NCBI RefSeq assembly: GCF_021462225.1
Contig: NC_061805.1
Location: forward strand, 30,087,958-30,151,957
Length of the DNA: 64,000 nt
Direction of reading: 5' to 3'
Source of the DNA: Girardinichthys multiradiatus
Taxonomy: Eukaryota > Chordata > Actinopteri > Cyprinodontiformes > Goodeidae
The position numbers were made by a program, and so were the translations under genes. Below the pieces are notes generated by a model. That model worked only from the letters and a program-made list of their open reading frames with translations. It had not been told where the DNA came from and did no database searches. Position 1 is the first letter of the stretch. The number at the start of each line of letters is the position of its first letter. Shown here piece after piece: positions 12,478-23,653 of the stretch.

Positions 12478-13657
12478 CTAACTATAAGCTTTATCAATAA
12501 GGAAAGTTTTAAGCCCAGCCTTAAAAGTAGACAGGGTGTCTGCCTCACGGACTAAAACTGGGAGCTGGTTCCACAGGAGAGGAGCCTGATAACTAAAGGA
12601 TCTGCCTCTCATTCTACTTCTAGAGACTCTAGGAACCGGCAGTAAACCTGCAGTCTGAGAACGAAGTGCTCTGTTAGGAACATATGGAACAATCAGATTT
12701 CTGATGTATGATGGAGCTAAATCATTAAGGGCTTTATATGTGAGGAGGAGAATTTTAAATTCTATTCTGGATTTAAGAGGGAGCCAATGAAGGGAAGCTA
12801 AAATAGGAGAAATAGGATCTCTCTTTTCCATTTTCATCAGAACTCTTGCTGCAGCATTTTGAATCAGCTGAAGGCTTTTAACTGCATTTTGTGGACATCC
12901 TGAGTAACGAATTACAATAGTCCAGCTTTGAAGTAACAAATGCATGGACTAGTTTTTCAGCGTCACTCCTGGACAGGATATTTCTAATTTTGTCAATGTT
13001 CCGAACGTGAAAGAAGGAAATCCTAGAAACCTGTTTAAAATGGGATTTAAATGACATGTCCTGGTCAAAAATAAGACCAAGGTTTTTTACTTTATTATCG
13101 GAGGTCAATTTAATGCCATCCAGGTTAAATGATTGACTAAGCAGTTTTTTGTTTTTTTTAAAGACTCTGGTCCAAAGACAACTTTTGTCCTGTCTGAATT
13201 TAGAAGCAGAACATTTAAAGTCATCCAAGTTTTTATGTCTTCAAGACATGCTTGTAGTCTATCTAACTGGTTGGGCTCATCAGGATTCATGGATAAGTAA
13301 AGCTGAGTGTCATCAGTGTAACAGTTAAAATTTATTCTATGCTGCCTGATAATTTTACCTTTTGGAAACATATATAGTAAAGAGAATTGGCCAAAGTACT
13401 GAACCCTGTGGTACTCCACAATTAACCCTGGAGTTTAAAGATGATTTATCATTTACATGAACAAACTGGAATCTGTCATACAAATAAGATTTAAACCAGC
13501 CTAGCGCTGTTCCCCTGATCCCTACAGCATATTCCAGCCTTTCTAAGAGAATATTGTGATCAACTGTATCAAATGCAGCATTGAGATCTAACAGGACAAG
13601 TACAGACACAAGTCCATTATCGGAGGCCGTAAGAATATCATTAGTGAATTTTAGCAT
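12478..13657 (-). pseudogene. L2 reverse transcriptase, broken
   Basis: Four overlapping minus-strand frames together show the palm and thumb of an L2-type RT: LLDLNAAFDTVDHNILLERL and GVPQGSVL (13355-13657), YTDDTQLYLS (13105-13419, the catalytic Y-x-D-D box with T in place of the usual A), a thumb segment (12878-13228), and the conserved LHWLPLKSRIEFKILLLTYK C-terminal block (12478-12945). At least three frame changes separate them, so no enzyme can be made. Confidence 0.8.
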
Positions 13658-13913
13658 ACCTGGTCATTGCTGTGTAAATGCTCACACATTTCTAAAGAAT
13701 TTTAGATAAGAATGGAAGATTGGATATAGGTCTGTAATTTATAAGTCATCTCAGTCAAGCAAAGGTTTCTTAAGTAAAGGTTTGATTATAGCTACCTTAA
13801 AAGCTTGTGGTACATATCCATTTACTAAGGATAAATTAATCATATCTAAAATGGGGCTGGTAATCAGAGGGAACACTTCCTTAAATAATTTGGTTGGGAT
13901 TGGGTCTAACATA

Positions 13914-15523
13914 CAGGTCCTTCTCAAAATATTAGCATATTGTGATAAAGTTCATTATTTTCCATAATGTCATGATGAAAATTTAACATTCATATATTTT
14001 AGATTCATTGCACACTAACTGAAATATTTCAGGTCTTTTATTGTCTTAATACGGATGATTGTGGCATACAGCTCATGAAAACCCAGAATTCCTATCTCAC
14101 AAAATTAGCATATTTCATCCGACCAATAAAAGAAAAGTGTTTTTAATACAAAAAACGTCAACCTTCAAATAATCATGTACAGTTATGCACTCAATACTTG
14201 GTCGGGAATCCTTTGGCAGAAATGACTGCTTCAATGCGGCGTGGCATGGAGGCAATCAGCCTGTGGCACTGCTGAGGTCTTATGGAGGCCCAGGATGCTT
14301 CAATAGCGGCCTTTAGCTCATCCAGAGTGTTGGGTCTTGAGTCTCTCAACGTTCTCTTCACAATATCCTACAGATTCTCTATGGGGTTCAGGTCAGGAGA
14401 GTTGGCAGGCCAATTGAGCACAGTGATACCATGGTCAGTAAACCATTTACCAGTGGTTCTGGCACTGTGAGCAGGTGCCAGGTCGTGCTGAAAAATGAAA
14501 TCTTCATCTCCATAAAGCTTTTCAGCAGATGGAAGCAGGAAGTGCTCCAAAATCTCCTGATAGCTAGCTGCATTGACCCTGCCCTTGATAAAACACAGTG
14601 GATCAACACCAGCAGCTGACACGGCACCCCAGACCATCACTGACTGTGGGTACTTGACACTGGACTTCTGGCATTTTGGCATTTCCTTCTCCCCAGTCTT
14701 CCTCCAGACTCTGGCACCTTGATTTCCGAATGACATGCAGAATTTGCTTTCATCCGAAAAAAGTACTTTGGACCACTGAGCAACAGTCCAGTGCTGCTTC
14801 TCTGTAGCCCAGGTCAGGCGCTTCTGCCGCTGTTTCTGGTTCAAAAGTGGCTTGACCTGGGGAATGTGGCACCTGTAGCCCATTTCCTGCACACGCCTGT
14901 GCACGGTGGCTCTGGATGTTTCTACTCCAGACTCAGTCCACTGCTTCCGCAGGTCCCCCAAGGTCTGGAATCGGCCCTTCTCCAAAATCTTCCTCAGGGT
15001 CCGGTCACCTCTTCTCGTTGTGCAGCGTTTTCTGCCACACTTTTTCCTTCCCACAGACTTCCCACTGAGGTGCCTTGATACAGCACTCTGGGAACAGCCT
15101 ATTCGTTCAGAAATGTCTTTCTGTGTCTTACCCTCTTGCTTGAGGGTGTCAATAGTGGCCTTCTGGACAGCAGTCAGGTCGGCAGTCTTACCCATGATTG
15201 GGGTTTTGAGTGATGAACCAGGCTGGGAGTTTTAAAGGCCTCAGGAATCTTTTGCAGGTGTTTAGAGTTAACTTGTTGATTCAGATGATTAGGTTCATAG
15301 CTCGTTTAGAGACCCTTTTAATGATATGCTAATTTTGTGAGATAGGAATTTTGGGTTTTCATGAGCTGTATGCCAAAATCATCCGTATTAAGACAATAAA
15401 AGACCTGAAATATTTCAGTTATTGTGCAATGAATCTAAAATATATGAATGTTAAATTTTCATCATGACATTATGGAAAATAATGAACTTTATCACAATAT
15501 GCTAATATTTTGAGAAGGACCTG
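13914..15523 (-). mobile_element. Tc1-like DNA transposon, copy 1 (1610 bp)
   Basis: Flanked by TA on each side (13912-13913 and 15524-15525). Terminal inverted repeats of about 200 bp run 13914-14113 and 15324-15523, starting CAGGTCCTTCTCAAAATATT. The long repeats with similar outer and inner parts are of the IR/DR kind seen in many fish Tc1 elements. It is inserted in an L2 LINE, so it is younger than that insertion. It is nearly identical to copy 2 at 17080-18686, which points the other way. Confidence 0.92.
14191..15195 (-). pseudogene. Tc1 transposase copy 1, one premature stop
   Basis: Cut-and-paste transposase of the DD34E class. The start is ATG at 15195. Residues ~1-110 form the bipartite paired-type helix-turn-helix DNA-binding region, with a basic GRKKCGRKR stretch at 49-57. 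The DDE residues are all present: D148 (FSDESKF), D238 (QHDLAPAH) and E273 (NPIENL), with 34 residues between the last two. The codon after ENL is TAG where copy 2 has TGG, truncating the product to 275 residues; about 58 more codons remain open beyond it. Apart from this stop the gene looks whole. Confidence 0.9.
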
Positions 15524-15539
15524 TACAAGTTGAAGGTTT

Positions 15540-16134
15540 AAATGAAGCTAATATTTCTGATAACTCAGGAAGCTTCACAAGATCAAAACAGTCCAAACAC
15601 AGATCAGGTTCTACAGTTACTTCCAATGTTGTCTCACTTGCTGAGGATGAAGGAATCATCTTCGGGAGTATGTCAAAGATTTTCTTTTTAATAGAATCAA
15701 TTTTATTTAAGAAGATTCCCATCAAGTCATGACTGCTGAGAGATTAGAGAATGGATGACTCAACAGAGCTATGACTGTGTAAGTTTAGCAACTGTACTAA
15801 AGAGAAACCTAGGATTATTCTTGTTCTCTTCTATTAATGATGAAAAATAAGCTGTTCTAGCTTGGTGAACTGTCTTTTTATACAACAGTAGGCTATTTTT
15901 CCAGATTAAGTAGGAATCCTCTAGGTGTGTAGAGCGCCATTTTTTCTCCAATTTTCTAACAATGTGCTTTAAAGTGCGTAGCTCTGAATTAAACCAGGGA
16001 GCTAGACTCCTATGAATAATTACCTTCTTTTTCAAGGGGGCTGCATTGTTTAATGCACCACGCAATGAGGAAGTAACACTATGAACAAGAGAATCAATTT
16101 GTGAAGGGGCAGAAACAAAATTATTGCCCTCCAC
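15540..16134 (-). pseudogene. L2 ORF2 linker region, broken
   Basis: The frames 15769-16134 (APWFNSELRTLKHIVRKLEKKW, with YKKTVHQARTAYFSSLIEEN) and 15492-15725 correspond to the segment between endonuclease and RT in L2 ORF2. They belong to the element at 11951-16240 and are separated from its RT by the Tc1 insertion and further frame changes. Confidence 0.7.
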
Positions 16135-16239
16135 TGTTTTTCTGTGATAATGAGGAAATCAAAAGTGGAACAGATTTTTTAATGGTTGTTACTGGATTGT
16201 CTGATAATGATCTACTATAATGAAATTTTCTTTCAGAAG

Positions 16240-16660
16240 TAGACTACTCGAGAAGAAGTTAAGTCAAGGTTTCTTATGGAGGAAAATCTGACACCTTAGG
16301 ACTTTCACCTGTCCTGTTACATTGGCTTTAGGTAATCAAATGACTTCCGTCAGGAATATTTATCATTACTCCAATGTATTCATCAAAACTTACTATACAA
16401 ACACTCATCAAGTGGAGAAATCACTAAGCTTTGACAGTATTTATTGTTGGTAATGCTAAAATTATATCTTAACAAACCTAATGATATTTAGGCCCAAAAT
16501 GATTCATACCACTACCAGATTAAGATTTTAAACTATTTTCATTCAAGTCAGAAGTTTTTTCTCTCACAGGAAATGAGATAAAAATCTCTGAAAAGATAAT
16601 AAAGTGATGTAGAAAATAAAATCAGTTTTTGTTGACATTTTATTTAAAACAAGTCAGTCT
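16240..16660. other. AT-rich spacer, no feature recognised
   Basis: Nothing recognisable apart from a short GACTGACT run at about 16661-16674. Confidence 0.4.
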
Positions 16661-16679
16661 GACTGACTGACTGACTATT

Positions 16680-16915
16680 TAAAACAATAATGTTAAAAAT
16701 GTGTCTTCTCCATAATCAGAGGAAAACCCTATATTTGCGTTACAGCCACCAAAAGTTTTAATTGCTGACCAGCTTTTTGTATGTTCCAACTGGTATTTTG
16801 ACCGTTCGTCTTTGGTAATGAGTCTCAGGTCTTTGAGGTTGGATGTCCTCCTTGCCATCTCCCCAATCTTTAGGTTACTCCACAAATTCTCTATCAGATT
16901 GAAGTATCATCATCT
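16680..16915 (-). pseudogene. Tc1-like transposase N-terminal relic
   Basis: The minus-strand frame 16679-16885 includes NLKIGEMARRTSNLKDLRLI, and the adjacent DNA has the ...CCACAAATTCTCTATCAGATT block found where Tc1 genes encode the segment around the DLNPIE box. The same family leaves a second scrap at 37370-37570. It is a heavily decayed fragment without catalytic residues. Confidence 0.45.
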
Positions 16916-17079
16916 TAGATTACAGACTCCCTACAACATCCAAGCAGCTCTACGTTAGTTCCTTAAGTCATGGTGTGACCTAAGCTTTTCTATCTTCATT
17001 CCCAACTCTGTTGGCACCTGGAAAATTATAAAGGTTGTGGTGCAAAAAACCTCCTACTGTGTGTTCTTTCTTTGATATA

Positions 17080-18686
17080 CAGGTCCTTCTCAAAATATTA
17101 ACATATTGTGATAAAGTTCATTATTTTCCATAATGTCATGATGAAAATTTAACATTCATATATTTTAGATTCATTGCACAATAACTGAAATATTTCAGGT
17201 CTTTTATTGTCTTAATACGGATGATTTTGGCATACAGCTCATGAAAACCCAAAATTCCTATCTCACAAAATTAGCATATCATTAAAAGGGTCTCTAAACG
17301 AGCTATGAACCTAATAATCTGAATCAACAAGTTAACTCTAAACACCTGCAAAAGATTCCTGAGGCCTTTAAAACTCCCAGCCTGGTTCATCACTCAAAAC
17401 CCCAATCATGGGTAAGACTGCCGACCTGACTGCTGTCCAGAAGGCCACTATTGACACCCTCAAGCAAGAGGGTAAGACACAGAAAGACATTTCTGAATGA
17501 ATAGGCTGTTCCCAGAGTGCTGTATCAAGGCACCTCAGTGGGAAGTCTGTGGGAAGGAAAAAGTGTGGCAGAAAACGCTGCACAACGAGAAGAGGTGACT
17601 GGACCCTGAGGAAGATTGTGGAGAAGGGCCGATTCCAGACCTTGGGGGACCTGCGGAAGCAGTGGACTGAGTCTGGAGTAGAAACATCCAGAGCCACCGT
17701 GCACAGGCGTGTGCAGGAAATGGGCTACAGGTGCCGCATTCCCCAGGTCAAGCCACTTTTGAACCAGAAACAGCGGCAGAAGCGCCTGACCTGGGCTACA
17801 GAGAAGCAGCACTGGACTGTTGCTCAGTGGTCCAAAGTACTTTTTTCGGATGAAAGCAAATTCTGCATGTCATTCGGAAATCAAGGTGCCAGAGTCTGGA
17901 GGAAGACTGGGGAGAAGGAAATGCCAAAATGCCAGAAGTCCAGTGTCAAGTACCCACAGTCAGTGATGGTCTGGGGTGCCGTGTCAGCTGCTGGTGTTGG
18001 TCCACTGTGTTTTATCAAGGGCAGGGTCAATGCAGCTAGCTATCAGGAGATTTTGGAGCACTTCATGCTTCCATCTGCTGAAAAGCTTTATGGAGATGAA
18101 GATTTCATTTTTCAGCACCTGGCACTTGCTCACAGTTCCAAAACCACTGGTAAATGGTTTACTGACCATGGTATCACTGTGCTCAATTGGCCTGCCAACT
18201 CTCCTGACCTGAACCCCATAGAGAATCTGTGGGATATTGTGAAGAGAACGTTGAGAGACTCAAGACCCAACACTCTGGATGAGCTGAAGGCCGCTATCGA
18301 AGCATCCTGGGCCTCCATAAGACCTCAGCAGTGCCACAGGCTGATTGCCTCCATGCCACGCCGCATTGAAGCAGTCATTTCTGCCAAAGGATTCCCGACC
18401 AAGTATTGAGTGCATAACTGTACATGATTATTTGAAGGTTGACGTTTTTTGTATTAAAAACAATTTTCTTTTATTGGTCGGATGAAATATGCTAATTTTG
18501 TGAGATAGGAATTTTGGGTTTTCATGAGCTGTATGCCACAATCATCCGTATTAAGACAATAAAAGACCTGAAATATTTCAGTTAGTGTGCAATGAATCTA
18601 AAATATATGAATGTTAAATTTTCATCATGACATTATGGAAAATAATCAACTTTATCCCAATATGCTAATATTTTGAGAAGGCCATG
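17080..18686 (+). mobile_element. Tc1-like DNA transposon, copy 2 (1607 bp)
   Basis: Same family as 13914-15523 but in the opposite orientation. Flanking TA lies at 17078-17079 and 18687-18688. The left terminus is CAGGTCCTTCTC; the right terminus has decayed slightly (GAGAAGGCCATG). It ends cleanly, is full length, and carries a transposase gene with two serious lesions. Confidence 0.92.
17408..18409 (+). pseudogene. Tc1 transposase copy 2, stop plus lost catalytic Asp
   Basis: ATG at 17408, natural stop at 18407-18409, 333 codons. Codon 31 (17498-17500) is TGA where copy 1 has CGA, which ends translation inside the first helix-turn-helix domain. Around 18117 the QHD codon series has lost three bases, so the second catalytic Asp is gone and the segment reads QHLALAH. 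Even read from an internal ATG (17549, 286 codons) it would lack DNA-binding residues and the DDE triad. The C-terminal part past NPIENLW is intact, unlike copy 1. Confidence 0.9.
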
Positions 18687-18689
18687 TAA

Positions 18690-20485
18690 TTGGCTTTTGC
18701 GATTGACAAAAGCTCTTCAGAAATGACTAATCCTTGTAAAGGTGAAAAGGGTGTAATAACCTGCAGACTGCTGCAAAACACTATATACCAACATCAATGT
18801 CAAAGACAAAGGAGGTCATATACCTCAAAGAGAGTCTTCATCCCCATTATAGGTGCATAGATGGGGCGGTACCCCCCTTTAAATACCATCCCAAGCATCC
18901 CAGCTTCTGACCTCTCTGGTCTGAGACCTGCTCTGTGGCTGACAGAAAGGAGCTGTTTTGGGTGGTCAAATCTGAGAATGCTCTGGGTAATGAAGGATTC
19001 TCACCAGCCAGTACAAGAATTGTTCTCTCCAATTCCTACAAGCAAGAATGTCCCTCGCTGTGTCCCTCTGTCAGCACACCTGAATCACATAAGTAGGTCA
19101 TTAGTAGGACTCTGCAGAACTTGGTGTATGAGGAGGTAATTCAGTCATTTGATTCAGGTGTGTTGGACTTGGGACACATCACAAAATGAACTGTATTTGT
19201 TTAATGTGTTTTTCTGTACCCCTGCTTGAACAAGAAATTTGTAAAATTAAAGTAGATGAAATGGTAGCAAAAAACTCACCTTCCTTTTTACCTTACAGTA
19301 ATAGGTTTAAGAAAACAACCTTAAACCGAATCTATTCACAGTACACATAAACTTAACTTTGCTGAAGATTGCAGTGTTTAAATTAGCCATCTTTAATTTG
19401 TCCTCCCCTGTGAATTTGGCTGTAAGGTGCCATTCATAGTTGATTTGCATAAATATGCTGTCACTGCTGAGAAACTTGATTTAGATTCAAAAAAGAAAAT
19501 TGCACAGTGTTACATGTAGCAACATAATTTACATGCCTGCCTGCATGAAAAACAGTCCATTTCAACAAACACACAAGAGTCCATAAGTGGTCACAAGACT
19601 CAGAACTGAATTCACAACAAGAAAAAGATGCACGTTTTGGTGATCAGTTAGGGTCAATGAGTGTGGAAATGTGAAAGAGTTGTGTTAAAAATGGAGAGAG
19701 AAGGATGGAAAAATGGGGTGAAAAGAGAGAGAGATCAATATATCCCCTGCTCCCTGTAGTCTAGGGTACCTGTCCTGTTTCTGACTCCAACAAAGCCAAG
19801 CCTTCTGGGTAGTAATCAATCAGTCACACTCCGACAAGCTGGCGGAACTGAGTGCTCCATGTTTGTGCGAGTACAGCTGTGTGTATGTGTAAATATTCGT
19901 GTGTGTCTGTGTGCATTGGAGTGGAGGGGGCACATTAGCTAGGCTCAGGATGAGTGGAAACAGAGAAAATGAAGTGTGGAGGATGGTGAGAAAAAAAGGC
20001 AAGTGAGACCTGAGTGTGAAAAGAACAGAGATGAAAGAAAACAGCTAAAAAAAGATGCTATTTAAGAAAAAGTGAAAAAGTGAGAAATGGAAAGGAATAA
20101 AGGAAGCAGAGCAGAGTGACATAAAAAACTCAGATTCAAAAGATTTCCTTACAAAAAATTAGCAGACTTCATGTAATTAATTTTTCAGACAGAATCAGTA
20201 TGGTGAAAAAATCTAGCTATTGGAATTCTGAATGTTTGATGTCAGCAGACACTACACATAATAGAGACACTTGTATTTTGGGGGGCAATATCAGAATAAT
20301 GAAAGATGGGCTAATAGGATTACAACAGTGCTCTCCCTTTTAATTTTTAGATGGATTAAACATTACTCTGTGAGATGTTTAAAATACTGTTTTAAACTCA
20401 ACCCTCATTTAACATCTCTACAATGTTGTCTCTAACCTGTCTGGTATGTCCCTTGGCCTTCATGAGGCTGCCTGGTCACTAATGG
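18690..20485. other. Intergenic sequence with one hairpin-like repeat
   Basis: No gene recognised. 19070-19170 holds an inverted repeat (separate entry). 19860-19930 is GT-rich. Small ORFs here (60-92 codons) have no recognisable content. Confidence 0.4.
19070..19170. repeat. Short inverted repeat (MITE-like hairpin)
   Basis: ACACCTGAATCACAT near 19077 is matched in reverse complement by TGATTCAGGTGTG near 19150, enclosing a ~60-bp spacer. This layout and wording are common in short hAT-type fish MITEs, but target duplications were not resolved. Confidence 0.4.
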
Positions 20486-23400
20486 ATGTATTCTAGAATT
20501 GCGCCCCGCTCAAGGTGGCAGCAGGTTGGAGTAGCTTTGTTACTTTTGATTCTGATGTATTCTTTTTTGGGAACTATTCCTCTTGTGGTGGATACAGTTG
20601 ATTTTTTTTGGATGACTGTCCACTCCAGTGTCGGATGCTGTGCAGCTTGGAGGATTTTTCTTAATACTTTCTATTTTTGGACATTTGTTATGATGCATTG
20701 CCATGGCAACGGGGTTGTTTCTTACAACCGGGAGCAGCTGATTAAAATCTCAAAAGCTCAAATAATACTTCAGCTACAACCCCAAATCCCTGATGAGTTG
20801 AAAAGGAGACGCCGTGGATGTAGAGCAGGAGCTAAGAGAAGAGAGAGAAGGAAGAAGTTCAAACCATCTTTTCCGTTGATTTTGATGGGCAATGTGAGAT
20901 CGTTGGGAAACAAGTTGGATGAACTCCAAGCCCTACAAAGGACCCAGCCAGAGTACAGGGCATGCAGTATCATGTGTTTTACTGAGACATGGCTGCAGGA
21001 TCATATCCCCGACTCCAGCGTCTCTCTGCCGGGCTTTTTAACCATACGAGCAGACAGAGATTTAAAGAGGAGCGGCAAATGTAAAGGAGGTGGACTGGCA
21101 GTACTTGTGAACAACAGATGGTGTAATCCAGGACATGTAACTGTGAAGTGTCATCTCTGCAGTCCAGATATTGAACTGTTGGCAGTAAGTTTTCGTCCAT
21201 ATTATTTACCCAGAGATTTCACCAGTGTTATTTTGGCAACAGTTTACGTTCCACCTTCCGCTGTTGCCGACACTGCATGTGATGCCATCAGCTCAGTTGT
21301 TGCTAAGCTACAGACACAAAACCCGAATGCTTTTGTGGCAATTTCTGGTGATTTTAACCATGCTTCACTCTCTGCTACACTTCCAACGTTTCAACAGTTT
21401 GTCAGCTGCTCTACCAGAGAAAACAAAACATTGGATTTGTTTTATGCAAATGTCAAGGACTCATACATCTCAACAGCAAGACCTCCTCTAGGCAAATCAG
21501 ATCACAATCTTGTTTTTCTCTGCTCGAAATATAAGCCCCTTGTTCAGAGGCAACCTGTAATAAAGAGGACTGTGAGAAAATGGTCACAAGAAGCTGAAGA
21601 AGCTCTGCAAGGTTGCTTTGAGGCTACGGACTGGGACGCACTGTTCCAGCCATATGGAGAGGACATCAATGCCATGACTGAGTGTGTAACCGACTATATA
21701 AACTTCTGTGTGGATAACATCATCCCCACCAGAACCGCGAGATGCTTCCCCAATAACAAATCTTGGATCACCAGTGACCTGAAGGGCCTGCTTAACAAGA
21801 AAAAAAGAGCCTTCAGAGAGGGAGACAGAGAATTATTGAGGAGTTTACAGAAGCAACTTAAAGTCAAGATAAGAAACAGCAAGGAGATGTACAAGAAGAA
21901 GCTGGAGAGCAAGCTCCAGCAAAACAATATCAGAGATGTGTGGACAGGGATGAAGAAGATCACAGGCTTCAAGCAGAAGGATGATCAGACCGATGGAGGT
22001 CTGGACAGAGCCAATGAACTGAACACATTCTTCAATAGGTTCAGTTCAGAAACAAGCTTCGGATCCTCCTCTCCTGCTCATAGCCAAACAGACATTCCAC
22101 CTTCCTTTGACCCACAGGACCCACAGCTGTCCAGTAACACCTCACATTTTTTATCTTCCACCTCAGCCCTAGACCCTTCTGCTTCTACATGTTTGCCTTC
22201 AACCATATCAGAAGATGCTGATACTTCCTTTGCTTCCCCCTTCCACCTGTGTGTCTCAAGAAGTCAGGTGAAGAGACAACTGGAGAGACTGAATAGGAAT
22301 ATGGCTGCAGGTCCAGATCATGTCAGCCCTAGAGTCCTGAAGGCCTGTGCAGAGCAGCTCTGTGGAATTCTGCAGCACCTCTTCAACCTTAGCCTGGCCC
22401 AGAAGAAGGTTCCGGTGTTGTGGAAGACCTCCTGTCTTGTTCCGGTACCAAAGAAAACTCACCCATCGGTCCTCAATAACTATAGACCTGTTGCCCTGAC
22501 TTCTCACATCATAAAGGTCCTAGAGAGACTCCTGTTGGCCCACCTGAGTAAGCAAACAGTAAACCATCAGGACCCCCTTCAGTTTGCTTATCGCTGTGGA
22601 GTTGGAGTTGAAGATACCATCATACACCTGCTTCAACAAACCCACTGTCATCTGGACAAAGCCAGTAGCACTGTGAGGATCATGTTCTTTGATTTCTCCA
22701 GTGCATTTAATACAATCCAACCTGATTTGCTTTGTCAGAAACTCCAGAAGACTCATGTGGAGGCCTCAACAATCTCCTGGATCAAAGACTACCTGACAAA
22801 CATACCACAGTTTGTGAGACTGAAGGGTTGTGAGTCTAACCAGGTAGTCAGCAGTACAGGAGCACCACAGGGGACTGTACTCTCACCATTCCTTTTCACT
22901 CTGTACACCTCAGACTTCCAGTACAAGACAGACTCTTGTCATCTGCAGAAATACTCGGATGATTCTGCAGTCGTGGGGTGGATCAGAGATGGACAAGAAG
23001 CTGAGTACAGGAAGGTGGTGTACCGCTTTGTGGCATGGTGTGGAAACAATCATCTCATTTTGAAGGTGACTAAAACAAAGGAGATGATTGTAGATTTTAA
23101 GAGAAACAGGAATAAGTCAAAAACTATTTATATCATGGGAGAAGAAGTGGAGGTGGTGGAGGAGTATAAATACCTCGATGTTCACCTGGACAACAGACTA
23201 GAGTGGAGATGCAATTGTGAAGCCATCTACAAGAAGGGACAGAGCAGACTGTACTTCTTCAGGAAGCTTAGGTCCTTTGGTGTTTGCAGCAAGATGCTGC
23301 ATATCTTCTATAAGTCTGTTGTGGAAAGTGTGATCTCTTCTGCCATCATCTGCTGGGGAAGCAGTATCAGAGCCAAGGACTTAAAAAAGCTCAACAAGCT

Positions 23401-23653
23401 GATAAAAAAGGCTGGCTCTGTTCTGGGGACTCTTCTGGAACCTCTGGAGATCATTGTGGAAAGACGGATTCTTCATAGAATTAAGAACATTATGGAGAAC
23501 CCTGAGCATCCTCTTCATGAGACTGTCCTACAACAACAGAGTGTCTTCAGTCAGAGGCTTCTTCAGATCTGCTGTAAGACGGAGCGCTACAGGAGATCCT
23601 TCCTGCCCACAGCCATCAGCATCTACAACGGCTCTTTGTGGAAACCTTCATAA
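20486..23653 (+). CDS. LINE endonuclease-reverse transcriptase (Rex1-like), 1055 aa, uninterrupted
   Basis: The protein nicks target DNA and reverse-transcribes LINE RNA at the nick. Residues ~1-75 are unusually hydrophobic (LLLLILMYSFLG, then a Trp/Phe-rich stretch). A basic patch follows at 107-126. The APE-type endonuclease spans ~130-345: N136 in MGNVRSL, E167 in FTETWL, D289 and N291 in SGDFNH, D338 and H340 in KSDHNL. The RT spans ~600-900: NYRPVALTS, D736 in [26 protein letters not shown], and the catalytic YSDD at 823-826. A C-terminal block of KLNKLIKKAG and RYRRSFLP is typical of the clade. No stop or frame change was seen over 3.2 kb, so this copy is recent or recently active. The start at 20486 is the first ATG; the true start could be later, near the basic patch. 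Confidence 0.85.
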   Translation: MYSRIAPRSRWQQVGVALLLLILMYSFLGTIPLVVDTVDFFWMTVHSSVGCCAAWRIFLNTFYFWTFVMMHCHGNGVVSYNREQLIKISKAQIILQLQPQIPDELKRRRRGCRAGAKRRERRKKFKPSFPLILMGNVRSLGNKLDELQALQRTQPEYRACSIMCFTETWLQDHIPDSSVSLPGFLTIRADRDLKRSGKCKGGGLAVLVNNRWCNPGHVTVKCHLCSPDIELLAVSFRPYYLPRDFTSVILATVYVPPSAVADTACDAISSVVAKLQTQNPNAFVAISGDFNHASLSATLPTFQQFVSCSTRENKTLDLFYANVKDSYISTARPPLGKSDHNLVFLCSKYKPLVQRQPVIKRTVRKWSQEAEEALQGCFEATDWDALFQPYGEDINAMTECVTDYINFCVDNIIPTRTARCFPNNKSWITSDLKGLLNKKKRAFREGDRELLRSLQKQLKVKIRNSKEMYKKKLESKLQQNNIRDVWTGMKKITGFKQKDDQTDGGLDRANELNTFFNRFSSETSFGSSSPAHSQTDIPPSFDPQDPQLSSNTSHFLSSTSALDPSASTCLPSTISEDADTSFASPFHLCVSRSQVKRQLERLNRNMAAGPDHVSPRVLKACAEQLCGILQHLFNLSLAQKKVPVLWKTSCLVPVPKKTHPSVLNNYRPVALTSHIIKVLERLLLAHLSKQTVNHQDPLQFAYRCGVGVEDTIIHLLQQTHCHLDKASSTVRIMFFDFSSAFNTIQPDLLCQKLQKTHVEASTISWIKDYLTNIPQFVRLKGCESNQVVSSTGAPQGTVLSPFLFTLYTSDFQYKTDSCHLQKYSDDSAVVGWIRDGQEAEYRKVVYRFVAWCGNNHLILKVTKTKEMIVDFKRNRNKSKTIYIMGEEVEVVEEYKYLDVHLDNRLEWRCNCEAIYKKGQSRLYFFRKLRSFGVCSKMLHIFYKSVVESVISSAIICWGSSIRAKDLKKLNKLIKKAGSVLGTLLEPLEIIVERRILHRIKNIMENPEHPLHETVLQQQSVFSQRLLQICCKTERYRRSFLPTAISIYNGSLWKPS

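Larger units (their letters stand above)
11951..16240 (-). mobile_element. L2-like LINE, 5'-truncated, split by a Tc1
   Basis: A non-LTR retrotransposon reading right to left. It has a 3' tail of ATTCAATTCAATTCAG at 11951, a ~500-bp 3' UTR, the reverse transcriptase C-terminal region (12478-13657), and, beyond the inserted Tc1, the linker between endonuclease and RT (about 15540-16140). The endonuclease domain and ORF1 are absent. The coding region changes frame several times. A younger Tc1 (13914-15523) sits inside, with TA on both sides. Motifs fit the L2 clade abundant in teleosts. Confidence 0.8.

Noticed and set aside
14282..15235. Plus-strand ORFs opposite the Tc1 transposase
   Set aside because: They are antisense shadows of the transposase gene; the same shadows occur opposite copy 2.
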